Shown here one piece after another: positions 1 through 7,504 of a stretch of 16,668 bases of DNA. The stretch is from positions 1 through 16,668 of the forward strand of contig CAJWZN010000017.1 in the NCBI GenBank assembly GCA_913050105.1, written 5' to 3'. The position numbers and the translations under genes were made by a program. The stretch is from an uncultured Synechococcus sp. Its GTDB lineage: Bacteria; Cyanobacteriota; Cyanobacteriia; PCC-6307; Cyanobiaceae. The notes under the pieces were generated by a model. That model made no database searches and was not told where the DNA came from. It saw nothing but the letters and a program-made list of their open reading frames with translations. How positions within the stretch are numbered: position 1 is the stretch's first letter; each line of letters starts with the position of its first letter.

Positions 1-215
1 TCTGGCCTCTCGGAGCCGGAGATCACCGGGTGAAGTTGTGGAAGGACGGCGTCGGCTGCACCGTTCTTGAGCCTGGTGAATGCTGTGTGGTGCAGCAGGC
101 CCGACATCATGCTCAGATGGTTTTGCTCAACCAGAGCCCCTCGTATTACAGAACCCTGGCGACCAAACTGCATTGGGCCGGCAGCCTCACGGCTGCGCAA
201 CCCTCTCACAACTGA
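1..215 (+). CDS. nadK: NAD(+) kinase, C-terminal fragment (5' end outside window)
   Basis: NAD kinase phosphorylates NAD to NADP in the cytoplasm. The reading frame is open from base 3 to the TGA at 213-215, so only the last 70 or so residues are present. The tail shows the segment cyanobacterial NAD kinases end with: a VKLWKDG strand, VLEPGE, an ARHHAQMVLL stretch, then SPSYYRTLATKLHWAG. The catalytic GGDG and NE/D motifs would lie upstream and cannot be checked. The next gene starts 3 nt after this stop, so the two are probably cotranscribed. Identification rests on recall of the conserved C-terminus of the family. Confidence 0.85.
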   Translation, partial: WPLGAGDHRVKLWKDGVGCTVLEPGECCVVQQARHHAQMVLLNQSPSYYRTLATKLHWAGSLTAAQPSHN

Positions 216-218
216 GCG

Positions 219-725
219 ATGGCTCTTGAGATCGAACGTCGCTTTCTGATTGCGTCCCAAGGCTGGCGTGTTGTGGCCAGCAAGCCTCAGCCGCTTCGCC
301 AGGCCTATCTCGCCGCCAGTGCCGATGGAGTGACGGTCCGCGTTCGTCTCGCTGGGGAGGATCAGGCCTGGCTCACCCTGAAGGCAGCCGCGGATACCTC
401 CGGTCTCGTTCGCCACGAGTTCGAATACGCCATCCCCGTGAAGGATGCCGAGGCGCTTTGGTCTCTGGCGCCCCATCGCCTTGTCAAATCCCGCCATGTT
501 CTCGATCTGGACGGCGGGGACTGGGTGGTGGACTGCTTCGAGGCGGAGAATTCTCCTCTGCTGATCGCGGAAGTGGAGCTGCCTCAGGCGGACAGCCCTC
601 TTCGAATTCCGGCCTGGTGCGGCCAGGAGATCACCGGAGATGGTCGCTGGTCCAACGCGCAGCTGGCGCATCACCCCCTTCAGCATTGGTCACCTGAAGA
701 TCGTCGGCGTTTCGGTTTTCTCTGA
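219..725 (+). CDS. CYTH-domain protein (triphosphate tunnel metalloenzyme family)
   Basis: A 168-residue, single-domain cytoplasmic protein. CYTH proteins form an eight-stranded tunnel that binds triphosphates and metal; small bacterial members are usually inorganic triphosphatases, some are class IV adenylate cyclases. The diagnostic N-terminus is EIERRFL, with E4 and E6 of the ExExK signature but arginine (R8) at the lysine position. Further tunnel residues are visible: R41 and R43 in TVRVRL, K55 in LTLK, E67 and E69 in EFEY, D105 in WVVDCF, and E118 and E120 in AEVEL. Length is normal for the family. It starts 3 nt after nadK. The substrate cannot be read from sequence; a triphosphatase is more likely than a cyclase because no extra signalling domain is present. 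Confidence 0.88.
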   Translation: MALEIERRFLIASQGWRVVASKPQPLRQAYLAASADGVTVRVRLAGEDQAWLTLKAAADTSGLVRHEFEYAIPVKDAEALWSLAPHRLVKSRHVLDLDGGDWVVDCFEAENSPLLIAEVELPQADSPLRIPAWCGQEITGDGRWSNAQLAHHPLQHWSPEDRRRFGFL

Positions 726-741
726 CAGCCAGTTCGGACTC

Positions 742-764
742 TTGTGTCTATGAATGAGACATAA
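742..764. repeat. Inverted repeat / hairpin between the CYTH and pentapeptide genes
   Basis: An 8-base arm (742-749, TTGTGTCT) pairs with 757-764 (AGACATAA) with one G-U wobble around a 7-base loop. It fills most of the 47-nt gap before the pentapeptide-repeat gene. No T-run follows, so a classical terminator is unlikely. It may be an operator or a leader structure, or chance. Confidence 0.35.
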
Positions 765-772
765 GTCTGTTC

Positions 773-1219
773 GTGGCTCTGATGGTTGCGCTGCGTGGTC
801 ATCGTTTCTCCCTGTTGCTGATCCTGGTGCCATTGCAGGTGCTGGCGGCACCGGTGCCTTCGACGCCAGTGGAGCGTCTGCTGGAACAGGGGGCTTGCCC
901 AGGCTGTGATCTGCGGCGCGCCGTGTTGAAGGAGGCTCATCTGATCGGCGCCGACCTGCGGCAGGTTGATCTGCGCGAGGCTGATCTTCGCGGAGCGAAT
1001 CTTGAGGGGGCCGATCTCAGTGAGGCCAGGCTTTCCGGGGCTGATCTGCGTGGCGCCACGCTCACCAATGCCGACCTGACTGGTGTGGATCTGCGCAGGG
1101 CTGACCTGCGCCGTGCCGTTGTGATCAATGCCTTTTCCCCCGACGTTCGAACGCAGGGCATTCGTTATGCAGGGGCGGACCTCACGGGGAGTGACCTGAT
1201 CATCGGCGGCGACAACTGA
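773..1219 (+). CDS. Secreted pentapeptide-repeat protein
   Basis: About 148 residues. The N-terminus (residues 10-26) is a signal peptide: a hydrophobic LLLILVPLQ core ending in VLA before AP, so export to the periplasm or lumen is inferred. Residues about 46-118 are tandem A(D/N)LxX pentapeptides, which fold as a right-handed quadrilateral beta helix. They are interrupted near residues 119-133 and resume with AGADL and GSDL at the end. C42 and C45 (CPGC) just before the first repeat match the CPGCDL cap common in cyanobacterial members. GTG at 773 gives a slightly longer n-region; ATG at 782 is equally plausible. The molecular function is unknown; binding or scaffold roles are usual. It is convergent with the LptD-like gene, with 9 nt between stops. 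Confidence 0.85.
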   Translation: MALMVALRGHRFSLLLILVPLQVLAAPVPSTPVERLLEQGACPGCDLRRAVLKEAHLIGADLRQVDLREADLRGANLEGADLSEARLSGADLRGATLTNADLTGVDLRRADLRRAVVINAFSPDVRTQGIRYAGADLTGSDLIIGGDN

Positions 1220-1228
1220 TCGCCGTCT

Positions 1229-4048
1229 TCAGAGGGGGAGATCATCGTGGTTTTGCCCCCCAAGGAACCAATCCGAGGGGGCATGAGGAACAAAAGGCAC
1301 TCCGCTGCCGTCGAAGTCGAAGTCGTTGAGGCGGAAGCGCACACCGCCCACCCCTTCGTACGGGTTGAAATAAACACCAAGGTCGTAGCTGCGGCGTTGC
1401 CAGCGCAGTTCGATGTTGGAGTTGATGACGTCTCCGTAATAGCTGGAGCCAGGGTCCATATTCACGTTCACTCCGGTGCTCAGAAGCAGAGGACCGACGA
1501 TCTGCTGGGTGATGCCGATGCCGAGAGTTCCGAAGTCAACAACCCGGTCGAACTCGAAGGGGCTGGCCCCATTGCGCAGGGTGCCACCACCGATCAGCGA
1601 AACCTGGGTGAAGTCCAGAAAGGACTTGCTGAAGGTGCCGAGGGTGAGGGTCGGACCGCCACTGAAGCTGAGGCTTTCCTGGTGATTGCTCGTTCCATAG
1701 ATGGCTGCAGTGGCGTTCACATTGGTGTTGAGACTGATGCCTGGCACCACGGCAACGGGTGAATAGCGATACGCCGCGAGGGGTGTGAGTTCCGCTGTCG
1801 AGCCGGTCCAGAGGGGGATGGTGCTCGTCAGGGAACCGAACAGGCTGGCGCGACCGGATTGCAGCAGGCCATCGCTATTGAAGCGATCGGATTTGTAGTC
1901 CCCCACAGCGCCGCGGAACAAGTAGCTGTGGCGGGTGTCGCCCTGCTCCCAATCGCCGCGTTTCTCCCCATACACGCCATAGGCGCCCTGGATGTCGGTG
2001 CTGCCAAGCGATCCGTTCCAGGTGCGGTAGCGGTAGGTGCCGAACAGGTTGGTTTTCACCACCCCAAGCCGTCCAAGTTCGAAGTTGCGCCCGAACGACG
2101 CCCAGTAGCGGCTGTTGTCGAGGAAATCGACGCCACTGAAGCTGCTGATGTCGGCTTCAGCACTGAGTCGGTAGTCGCCGTAGCGGCCCAACAGCTTGGC
2201 TTCGAGGCCGAACAGATCGCCTGCATCGTCCGGACTGCTGCCGCTGCCCGCATCGATCGCCCGCTGCAGCATCAGCTGGGGTTCGAGCCCCAATTCCGTT
2301 GAAACACCAAGCTTGATCGGTTTGAGGTTGCGCCCGATGTAAAGACCGTCTCGATCGTCGTTGTCGACCCCCAGCACCCAGCGGTTCTCCACCTCCTCTT
2401 CTTTCTGGATCAGTTGACGGCGGCTGACCGGGACCGGCAGCCTGTCCTCAACAATCAAGCTGTTGCGCCGCGCCGAAATCAAGACATCGCCGTTGGCCAG
2501 ATCCCGGGCAATCACGCCCTCGGCGTCAATACGGGTCTGAGCCGGTGTGAACGGATCATTGCTGAATCCCATCCGCTCAGCGCGCCAGCCGTTGGCTTGC
2601 AACGTGATCCGATCGGCCTGCACACGCCAGCGGCTGATGGTGCCGTTGATCAGCTGGGTGCTTCCCATTCTTTTGAGCTGTGGCACCTTCACCACGCCGA
2701 AACGGTTTTCGTCCCGCACGCTGGAGTTCAGTCGTCGTACTGGGATGCCACTGCGACGTTCGATCGAGAATGTCCCTTTGAGATCAACGGATTCAATCCG
2801 CTGGTCGATTTCGGCGATGGCATCGCTGCGGAGTTTCTGTTGCTCTGCAGGTGGCAGCGGTGATGTTGCGCCTGGGTCTGGACTGGCAACGTGGAGAACT
2901 GTGGAACCGCCGTCGCCCAGGGCCACTGATTCAAGTCGTTGAGGCAGCGATGTGGCGCGGACCCGCCCGTCGCGATCGGGATCGGGGCAACCGACCGGGG
3001 GCGGCATTGCGACTGTGGTGTTCTGGTCTTGCTCTTGTCCCCAGCGGTAACGCAGGCCTAGCAGGTAGGCGTTGCTGCCTTCGGTGACGCCATTGAAGGT
3101 GCCGAAGGCCCCGGACCTGTGGTGGATGCGGCCCACCAGGGAGACATCGGGGGAAACGGCCGCCTCCACCTCGAAGCCCAGGTAATTCAGCAATTTGCTG
3201 TAGTTATCGCGGAATGTTTTTTCGTACAGGCTGACGTCCGAGTTGTAACTGATGCCTTCAAGGAAGCTGAAGCTCAGCCAGGGCTGCACCCACAGCCGGG
3301 CGCCGATACCTACAACTCCCTCCGCGAAGCTTTGGGATTGAAGATCGGCATAGGGAGTGCTCTGGTTGTATTCCCCACCGCGCTGCTGTTGGGCGATGTG
3401 GCTGAACAAATCCGCCTCCAGTTCGAGAGACAGGGGACCGGCGCGCCAGATCCTTCGTTGCAGACCGATGCCCAGTACGGCTTCCGGTCGCATGTCCCCG
3501 TCAAACAGAAAGGTGTCGCCGAAAGCGGCGTCAACCATCTGACCGCCCCAAGCAGTGACAGACCAGGGATGGGGATGCCAGTCGGGAACCGGAGGCAGCA
3601 ACGGTGGGCATGCCAGCGGTTGGGGTGCCGCAGGGGCGGTTGCAACAGGCTCTGACGGGACGTCTCCTCCCAGGTCGATCACGCCATAGACGTCATCGAG
3701 TTCCCCTTCCTGCAGCGCCAGGTTGTATCGCAGTGATGAAGCCTGAAATGACTGAGCTCCGCGAGTGACACGTACAGCTCCTCGCGCATACAGGGTTTTA
3801 AAGCCGATATCGAATTCAACCCTGTCGGCTTGAAGCAGGGATGATCCGAGGTGGACGCTGACATCACCCTCGGCAACGGTGACGTTGCGTCGACTGTCCA
3901 GAAACTGGCGATTGGCCCGCAGCTTGAGGCTTTCGGGAACCTTCTGAACGTCAGACGACTCAGCAACAGCTGAACGGTTCGCAAGCAGATCCACTGAACC
4001 TGCCGTCAGCAGTCCAGCAAAAATCAAAGCAAGGCGAGTCGCCCCCAA
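1229..4048 (-). CDS. lptD: LptD-like LPS-assembly outer-membrane protein (DUF3769), with an extra PagL-like barrel segment
   Basis: A 939-residue protein predicted to insert lipopolysaccharide into the outer membrane. Residues 1-29 form a signal peptide ending AVA. Residues about 35-128 are an LptA/OstA-like jelly roll (FLDSRRNVTVAEGDVSV, LLQADRVEFD, YARGAVRVTRG). After a proline-rich linker, residues about 162-336 are a separate run of about eight amphipathic strands ending LGLRYRW, with H310, S312 and E323. A second proline-rich linker (345-402) leads to further jelly-roll-like sequence (420-545, for example ISRWRVQADRITLQANGW). The large C-terminal barrel typical of cyanobacterial DUF3769 proteins runs from about 555 to 939. 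The start is TTG: an in-frame TGA lies four codons upstream, and this choice gives an intact signal peptide. psbI ends 95 nt upstream on the same strand. LptD/DUF3769 assignment is good; the extra barrel's identity is inference. Confidence 0.8.
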   Translation of the reverse strand: MGATRLALIFAGLLTAGSVDLLANRSAVAESSDVQKVPESLKLRANRQFLDSRRNVTVAEGDVSVHLGSSLLQADRVEFDIGFKTLYARGAVRVTRGAQSFQASSLRYNLALQEGELDDVYGVIDLGGDVPSEPVATAPAAPQPLACPPLLPPVPDWHPHPWSVTAWGGQMVDAAFGDTFLFDGDMRPEAVLGIGLQRRIWRAGPLSLELEADLFSHIAQQQRGGEYNQSTPYADLQSQSFAEGVVGIGARLWVQPWLSFSFLEGISYNSDVSLYEKTFRDNYSKLLNYLGFEVEAAVSPDVSLVGRIHHRSGAFGTFNGVTEGSNAYLLGLRYRWGQEQDQNTTVAMPPPVGCPDPDRDGRVRATSLPQRLESVALGDGGSTVLHVASPDPGATSPLPPAEQQKLRSDAIAEIDQRIESVDLKGTFSIERRSGIPVRRLNSSVRDENRFGVVKVPQLKRMGSTQLINGTISRWRVQADRITLQANGWRAERMGFSNDPFTPAQTRIDAEGVIARDLANGDVLISARRNSLIVEDRLPVPVSRRQLIQKEEEVENRWVLGVDNDDRDGLYIGRNLKPIKLGVSTELGLEPQLMLQRAIDAGSGSSPDDAGDLFGLEAKLLGRYGDYRLSAEADISSFSGVDFLDNSRYWASFGRNFELGRLGVVKTNLFGTYRYRTWNGSLGSTDIQGAYGVYGEKRGDWEQGDTRHSYLFRGAVGDYKSDRFNSDGLLQSGRASLFGSLTSTIPLWTGSTAELTPLAAYRYSPVAVVPGISLNTNVNATAAIYGTSNHQESLSFSGGPTLTLGTFSKSFLDFTQVSLIGGGTLRNGASPFEFDRVVDFGTLGIGITQQIVGPLLLSTGVNVNMDPGSSYYGDVINSNIELRWQRRSYDLGVYFNPYEGVGGVRFRLNDFDFDGSGVPFVPHAPSDWFLGGQNHDDLPL

Positions 4049-4102
4049 GGGTTCCGATCAGCAGCCAGGATCCTGACAGCTTGAAACCATGGATCGGCAG
4101 GA

Positions 4103-4130
4103 GGCGGACCAGTGTCTGGCGCGGTCTGCC
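4103..4130 (-). terminator. Possible 3' stem-loop of psbI
   Basis: Fourteen nt after the psbI stop, an 8-base arm (4123-4130 on this strand, GGCAGACC) can pair with GGTCCGCC (4103-4110) with one mismatch around a 12-base loop. A shorter alternative stem, CCAG-ACA-CTGG, competes. There is no T-run, so it could as easily protect or attenuate the psbI transcript before the LptD-like gene as terminate it. Confidence 0.25.
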
Positions 4131-4143
4131 CTGGCGGTTCGCG

Positions 4144-4263
4144 TCAGTCTTCCAGATCCTTCCGACTGGGGGTCCGACTGGGATCGCTCGCCAGGAAACC
4201 GAAGACAAAAATTCCTATAAAGAAGAAGACGACCGAGTAAACGGAGATCTTTAGGGCAAGCAT
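4144..4263 (-). CDS. psbI: Photosystem II reaction center protein I (PsbI)
   Basis: A 39-residue single-span thylakoid protein. PsbI sits beside D1 and CP43 and helps assemble and stabilise photosystem II. The sequence begins MLALKISVY, continues as a hydrophobic helix (VVFFFIGIFVFGFL, residues 11-24) and has the family tail SDPSRTPSRKDLE, so it is recognisable despite its size. ATG is at 4261-4263 and TGA at 4144-4146. A longer open frame continues upstream of this ATG but matches nothing in the family, so it is ignored. It is divergent from the GH38 gene with 37 nt between start codons, and is followed on the same strand by the LptD-like gene. Confidence 0.95.
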   Translation of the reverse strand: MLALKISVYSVVFFFIGIFVFGFLASDPSRTPSRKDLED

Positions 4264-4295
4264 GGAGACCGACCGTCGTCTGTGACTGCGACAGC

Positions 4296-4301
4296 ATCCT
4301 A
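4296..4301 (-). promoter_or_regulatory. Candidate -10 element for psbI
   Basis: On the minus strand TAGGAT fits TANNNT and would place a start site about 26 nt before the psbI ATG. No convincing -35 is seen. The element touches the A of the GH38 start codon, so the psbI promoter region must extend into the GH38 coding sequence. Confidence 0.25.
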
Positions 4302-7291
4302 TGGGGCATGACAGCGGTACATGGGGGGAGGACCCCCTGCAGGCCAGGCGAACGGCGTGGATTGAAACGTTTCGCAGTCGCACGCGCCGTGATCTGAGGC
4401 CCGCATGGCGTCGTTGTGGCACTCCTGAGCAGCAACGATTTTTTGAGGACGACTGGGGGGCAACCCACCGCCCTGACTGGGCTGAGCGGGGTTTGTTGAT
4501 CTGGCCCCGGGGTCGTCAGTGGTTGCGGTTGGAGCAGCGTCTGCATTGGCCTGAGGAGTGGCGGGATGGGAATGGCAGTCGGGGTCGACTTTGTTTGAGC
4601 TGGTGGGCTGAAGTGGCCCGGCTCTGGGTGGATGGCGTCCTGGTGCATGAGGGGGATCTGTTCGATACCGCCTGTCGCTGGACACTTCCGGAGCGCTGCC
4701 TCAGCGGTGCGGCTCTGGAGCTGCAGCTGGAGCTCTGTAGTCCGCTGCATGACGACGGAGCTCTGATCAGCAGCACGCTGGATCGGGAACCCTGGCGTCC
4801 AGCCCATGACCCGACTGGGATCCTTGTGCCGGAAGCCCTGGAGCTTCATCACGCAGCCGGTGGAGACCTTCCCACTGACTGGCAACAACTTGATCCGCTC
4901 GAGACGGCTGCTGTCGATGCCGTCTCCCACCAGCTGGCCGCGGCGCCCGCTCCGCCGGGCGCGGTGCACTGGCTGGGCCACGCTCATCTCGATCTGGCCT
5001 GGCTCTGGCCGGTCGCGGACACCTGGCAAGCGGCTGAACGAACATTCCGATCCGCCCTCAACTTGATGGAGCGCTGGCCGCAGCTCCGTTTCGCCCATTC
5101 CACGCCCGCTCTGTACGACTGGCTCCAGCGGCATCGACCGGAACTGTTCGCCTCAATCCGCCGCGCCAGTCAAGCCGGTCGTTGGGAGCCGATCAATGGC
5201 CCCTGGGTTGAGAACGATTGCGTGCTGATCAGCACCGCCTCTCTCTGGCAGCAGTTCAGCGAGGGGCAGGCCCACAGCAACTTCATCTTCCCGGAATGGA
5301 GCCACCATCTGGCCTGGCTGCCCGACAGCTTCGGTTTTTCCTCGGGCTTGCCTGCGGTGGCCAACCGAACCGGGGTGCGCTGGTTCTGCACTCACAAGCT
5401 GGCCTGGAATGCATCCAATCCTTTCTCTCATCGCCTGTTCCGCTGGCGGGGAAGAGATGGATCTGAGTTGCTCAGCCTGATGCTGCCGCCGATCGGTCGC
5501 CGTGGTGATCCACTTGAAATGCTTCAGGAACAGCGCTCCTGGCGGGAGCAGACCGGTGTGGATGAGGCCCTCTGGATTCCCGGTGTGGGTGATCACGGCG
5601 GCGGCCCGACCGAGGAAATGCTTGAACAGATGGCCTTGTGGCAGCCCGAACGGGTAGCGCTGCCCCAGCAACCTGGATCACTGCGCAGCTATCTGGAGGG
5701 TCTGGAGCCGCTTGCTCCGAAACTGCCCGTCTGGCGCGATGAGCTTTACCTGGAGCTGCACCGGGGATGTGCCACCAGCAGGCCGGATCAGAAGCGGCAC
5801 AATCGCACCCTTGAACGGTTGTTGAGGGAGCAGGACACCGTTGCCACCCTGCTGGGCTGGGTTGGGCTGCCAGCTGTTGCTGCGGACTGGCGACCGTTGT
5901 TGTTCCAACAGTTCCACGACATTCTGCCCGGCACGTCGATTCCTGAAGTGTTTGATCAGGCGGAACCGGTTTGGCTGCGAGCCCGTCGCCAGGCCCGCAA
6001 CGAACGTGATGCCGGCCTGCAGCGTTTGTTCCCTGAAAAGCCACAGCCGGCACCAGATCTGATGCCCTGGCTCTGGATGGGCTTGCAGCCTCTGGCGCGT
6101 TGGTCACCCCTGCTGCGCCTTCCGGCAGGTCCATGGCATGTGGCTCATCGGCTGCTTTCTCAGCAGCCCTGTTGTTCCGGTGGGGTCTGGGTGCAGCTTC
6201 CAGCGCAGGAAGGCATCAGTTGCGTCGCTCTGGACCCATCCCCTCTTCGGATGTCCGAGTCATCGAGAGCGGCCGAATTGCAACCGCGGCATCCTGTGGT
6301 GGTGGATGCCCAGACATCCGGAGGCTGGCGATTCAGCAATGGATTCCTGACCTGCCGAATCTGTCGAGATGGATTGATGTCTCTCCAGGGTCCCGACGGC
6401 ATTGAGCAGTTGTCAGGTCCGCTGCAATTGCGCCGTTATCGCGATCGGGGTGAGTTCTGGGATGCCTGGGATCTGGCTGCCAATTACCGCGAGCATCCTC
6501 TGCCTCTGAGGTCACTGGGCCCTCCGGAGCTGCGTGAATCCGGCCCGCTGATGGTGCTGGTGGTGCAGCGGTTTCAGGTGGGTACCAGTGAGCTGCGTCT
6601 GGACCTGCGGCTGCGGGCTGATTGCCCCTGGGTTGAGCTGGTGGCCAGTGTCAACTGGCAGCAGAGGCATGAAGTGCTGCGCCTGGAGGTTCCACTGGCT
6701 CGGAAAGCTGTGCGACTGGCGGCTGACACCAGCGGCGGAGTGATCGAACGCCCGGCCTTGCCGTACACACCGCAGGAGCGTGAACGCTGGGAAGTCCCTG
6801 TAATCTCATGGTTGGCATCCCAGTCAGCAGCGCCCGGTGGGGGGCTGGCTGTGTTGCTTGACGGGCCCCAGGGCGTTGATGCATCCCCCGAACGCATGGG
6901 AATCTCGTTGCTGCGCGGAGCGACCTGGCCTGATCCCTCAGGCGATCAGGGTCGCCATCGGTTCAGGGTTGCCCTGCTTCCATTGCAGGGGGGGTGGGCC
7001 CAGTCAGGGGTGCCCCAGGCATCAATTGCCTTTCGCGAGCCGGGTTGGCATGGCCCGATTCGTGGTGCAAAAAGTCGCAGTTGGCTACCGGCGCTCCCAA
7101 GACAACTTTGCCCTGTAGCCCTTAGATCCGGACCCGACGGAGCGATGCTTCGGCTGCTCAATCCAGGAGCATCACGATGCACCTGGACCCCTGGTGATGG
7201 CTGGCAGATGGGGAGCGATTCTGATCGGATGGAGTCCGTCGAACTGGGTCCGGGCGAACTGGTGGAATTACAGCTGTTTCAGTCTTCGTGA
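4301..7291 (+). CDS. Glycoside hydrolase family 38 alpha-mannosidase
   Basis: A 996-residue cytoplasmic enzyme without a signal peptide, predicted to hydrolyse alpha-mannosides with retention. Residues about 50-165 resemble the N-terminal sandwich domain of bacterial GH38 enzymes. The catalytic domain starts near 220: HAHLDLAWLW gives the zinc ligands H227, D231 region and W234. WEPINGPWVEND (295-306) follows, then WLPDSFGFS with the nucleophile D342, PGVGDHGGGPTEE with D431/H432, and QQFHDILPGTS with H539. The remaining 400 residues are the beta-sandwich C-terminal domains. Length is normal. The start is ATG 4301; no clear Shine-Dalgarno is seen, so a downstream start cannot be excluded. Its last 13 nt overlap the end of psbN. 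The natural substrate is unknown; turnover of a mannose-containing glycan or glycoside is plausible. Confidence 0.9.
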   Translation: MGHDSGTWGEDPLQARRTAWIETFRSRTRRDLRPAWRRCGTPEQQRFFEDDWGATHRPDWAERGLLIWPRGRQWLRLEQRLHWPEEWRDGNGSRGRLCLSWWAEVARLWVDGVLVHEGDLFDTACRWTLPERCLSGAALELQLELCSPLHDDGALISSTLDREPWRPAHDPTGILVPEALELHHAAGGDLPTDWQQLDPLETAAVDAVSHQLAAAPAPPGAVHWLGHAHLDLAWLWPVADTWQAAERTFRSALNLMERWPQLRFAHSTPALYDWLQRHRPELFASIRRASQAGRWEPINGPWVENDCVLISTASLWQQFSEGQAHSNFIFPEWSHHLAWLPDSFGFSSGLPAVANRTGVRWFCTHKLAWNASNPFSHRLFRWRGRDGSELLSLMLPPIGRRGDPLEMLQEQRSWREQTGVDEALWIPGVGDHGGGPTEEMLEQMALWQPERVALPQQPGSLRSYLEGLEPLAPKLPVWRDELYLELHRGCATSRPDQKRHNRTLERLLREQDTVATLLGWVGLPAVAADWRPLLFQQFHDILPGTSIPEVFDQAEPVWLRARRQARNERDAGLQRLFPEKPQPAPDLMPWLWMGLQPLARWSPLLRLPAGPWHVAHRLLSQQPCCSGGVWVQLPAQEGISCVALDPSPLRMSESSRAAELQPRHPVVVDAQTSGGWRFSNGFLTCRICRDGLMSLQGPDGIEQLSGPLQLRRYRDRGEFWDAWDLAANYREHPLPLRSLGPPELRESGPLMVLVVQRFQVGTSELRLDLRLRADCPWVELVASVNWQQRHEVLRLEVPLARKAVRLAADTSGGVIERPALPYTPQERERWEVPVISWLASQSAAPGGGLAVLLDGPQGVDASPERMGISLLRGATWPDPSGDQGRHRFRVALLPLQGGWAQSGVPQASIAFREPGWHGPIRGAKSRSWLPALPRQLCPVALRSGPDGAMLRLLNPGASRCTWTPGDGWQMGSDSDRMESVELGPGELVELQLFQSS
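4324..4337. repeat. GC-only hairpin just inside the GH38 gene
   Basis: Five G (4324-4328) and five C (4333-4337) flank the tetranucleotide AGGA, a perfect 5-bp G-C stem starting about 23 nt after the GH38 start codon. On the other strand it lies upstream of psbI. It may affect GH38 initiation or insulate the divergent pair, or be chance. Confidence 0.35.
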
Positions 7292-7419
7292 TCGTCAAAG
7301 GGATCATCCAATCCCTTGGAAGGCGGACCGAACGATTGATAGACGCCGAACCCAGTCATTCCAAATAAAACAGCGAGGACGCCGATGGCGACCGACAGGG
7401 CAGGTGAGGTGGTTTCCAT
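7279..7419 (-). CDS. psbN: PsbN, photosystem II assembly factor
   Basis: A 46-residue single-span thylakoid protein. PsbN is not a stable photosystem II subunit but is needed for assembly and repair of the reaction centre. The sequence starts METTSPALSVAIG, has one hydrophobic helix (residues 8-27), then TGFGVYQSFGPPSKGLDDP and an acidic end (FDDHED), all characteristic. ATG is 7417-7419, TGA 7279-7281. The last 13 nt overlap antisense with the end of the GH38 gene. It is divergent from psbH, as in other cyanobacteria. Confidence 0.95.
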   Translation of the reverse strand: METTSPALSVAIGVLAVLFGMTGFGVYQSFGPPSKGLDDPFDDHED

Positions 7420-7461
7420 CACATCTCTCGACAGGATCGGCCCCTAACCGGAGCTGGCCCC

Positions 7462-7468
7462 TACAGTA
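7462..7468. promoter_or_regulatory. Candidate back-to-back -10 elements for psbH and psbN
   Basis: TACAGT (7462-7467) reads toward psbH and TACTGT (7463-7468, minus strand) toward psbN. Each fits a TANNNT -10 and would leave leaders of roughly 30-36 nt. No clear -35 is seen for either. The pair lies in the 85-nt divergent gap. Confidence 0.3.
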
Positions 7469-7504
7469 CCCGGACTTCTCAACACCTGAGACCCAAGCGT
7501 CGTC

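Noticed and set aside
961..1140. Tandem DNA repeats (gctgatctgcg-like)
   Set aside because: They are the coding reflection of pentapeptide repeats rather than a separate repeat element; the copies diverge at the DNA level.
2414..2863. Plus-strand frames opposite the LptD-like gene
   Set aside because: The minus-strand protein has a signal peptide, jelly roll and barrel strands throughout; the plus-strand frames show none of this.
3960..4208. Possible frameshifted upstream extension of the LptD-like protein
   Set aside because: An in-frame stop sits four codons before the TTG, and the signal peptide after it is complete, so no frameshift is needed.
4058..5134. Long 358-codon open frame antisense to the GH38 gene
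   Set aside because: It is Pro/Arg/Gln-rich low-information sequence opposite a gene with clear GH38 motifs, and runs through psbI. Long shadow frames are expected in GC-rich coding DNA.
5472..6134. 220-codon antisense frame within the GH38 gene
   Set aside because: Same reason: composition is typical of a shadow frame and no family features are visible.
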